DNA of 5,556 nucleotides from positions 1 through 5,556 of the forward strand of contig VBLA01000156.1 in assembly GCA_005879245.1 (NCBI GenBank). The letters are read 5' to 3'. Numbering within the stretch: the first letter of the stretch is position 1; each line of letters starts with the position of its first letter. The translations under genes and the position numbers were made by a program. Under the pieces are notes generated by a model that ran no database searches, was not told the DNA's origin, and worked only from the letters and a program-made list of their open reading frames with translations. Positions 5,442-5,556 of this stretch are shown here, piece after piece. The stretch comes from Deltaproteobacteria bacterium (GTDB lineage: Bacteria > Desulfobacterota > Binatia > DP-6).

Positions 5442-5460
5442 GTGTGCAGCATGTGTGCAG
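5442..5460. repeat. Direct repeat GTGTGCAG, 11-bp period
   Basis: GTGTGCAG occurs at 5442-5449 and again at 5453-5460, with CAT between, so the copies lie one helical turn apart on the same face of the DNA. It stands upstream of tRNA-Arg. It could be a protein-binding site or the edge of an element beyond the window; nothing in the remaining bases up to 5556 decides this, and I see no convincing gene there. Confidence 0.4.
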
Positions 5461-5556
5461 GATCGGAGAGGAAGTGACCACCGATGGCGCGACAGACCGG
5501 GGGGCGACGGGACGTGGCGAAGTCGTTGGCGACCAGGCCCGGATGCGGGCAGTGAC

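Noticed and set aside
5484..5555. Plus-strand 23-codon ORF at the right edge
   Set aside because: Very short, with only a weakly placed purine-rich site upstream and no recognisable features.
5410..5556. Minus-strand frame open from the right edge to TAA (48 residues), considered as a recombinase tail near tRNA-Arg
   Set aside because: No catalytic motif or family resemblance can be seen in the residues; Ser/Pro/Thr-rich and just as likely to be non-coding.

Overview
This is a high-GC bacterial window. Its codon use, frequent Shine-Dalgarno-like sites and gene content (SPFH/Band 7 protein, DUF421 and DUF1003 membrane proteins, acyl-CoA-type desaturase, PF10118-type metal hydrolase, TIGR02466-type oxygenase) suggest an environmental bacterium of proteobacterial or related high-GC lineage. 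The sequence alone does not allow a firmer taxonomic call. I see no phage, IS element, CRISPR array or defence system.

Layout, left to right. A minus-strand SPFH/Band 7 (prohibitin-like) gene runs off the left edge (1-268), with a possible promoter that would give an almost leaderless mRNA. Upstream of it is a complete minus-strand DUF421 (YetF-like) membrane protein (380-892). This is divergent from a plus-strand DUF1003 membrane protein with a long coiled-coil tail (1071-1595). At 1626-1852 on the minus strand lies a wrecked GlsB/YeaQ/YmgE-type small membrane protein gene with two single-base frameshifts. A candidate 37-residue ORF (1899-2012) with a strong ribosome binding site overlaps the start of a membrane fatty acid desaturase (1997-2755, plus strand). 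Converging on the desaturase is a second wreck: a class I SAM-dependent methyltransferase pseudogene (about 2857-3407, minus strand) carrying a 4-bp tandem duplication and an out-of-frame internal deletion.

The right half is a minus-strand cluster read from right to left. A TIGR02466-type 2OG-Fe(II) oxygenase (4542-5195) is followed 28 bp later by a ferritin-like PF10118 metal-dependent hydrolase (3629-4513). Next comes a 40-residue extremely basic protein (3431-3553), and then the methyltransferase pseudogene. Upstream of the oxygenase is a perfect 8-bp-arm palindrome (5240-5260) overlapping a TATACT box, a good candidate operator. A tRNA-Arg(TCG) gene (5317-5390, minus strand) stands just upstream of that. 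The last about 165 bases hold only a short direct repeat and a weak possible tRNA promoter.

How the genes may work together (inference): the oxygenase and the diiron-type hydrolase form a two-gene unit of iron enzymes under a possible shared operator, and the desaturase nearby is another diiron enzyme acting on lipids. Several genes concern membranes or lipids. The two independent pseudogenes within about 1.8 kb indicate local gene decay. The most worthwhile leads are the palindrome-controlled oxygenase/hydrolase pair, the tiny basic protein, the coupled small ORF before the desaturase, and the two decaying genes. I found no clear evidence of a wholly new system.
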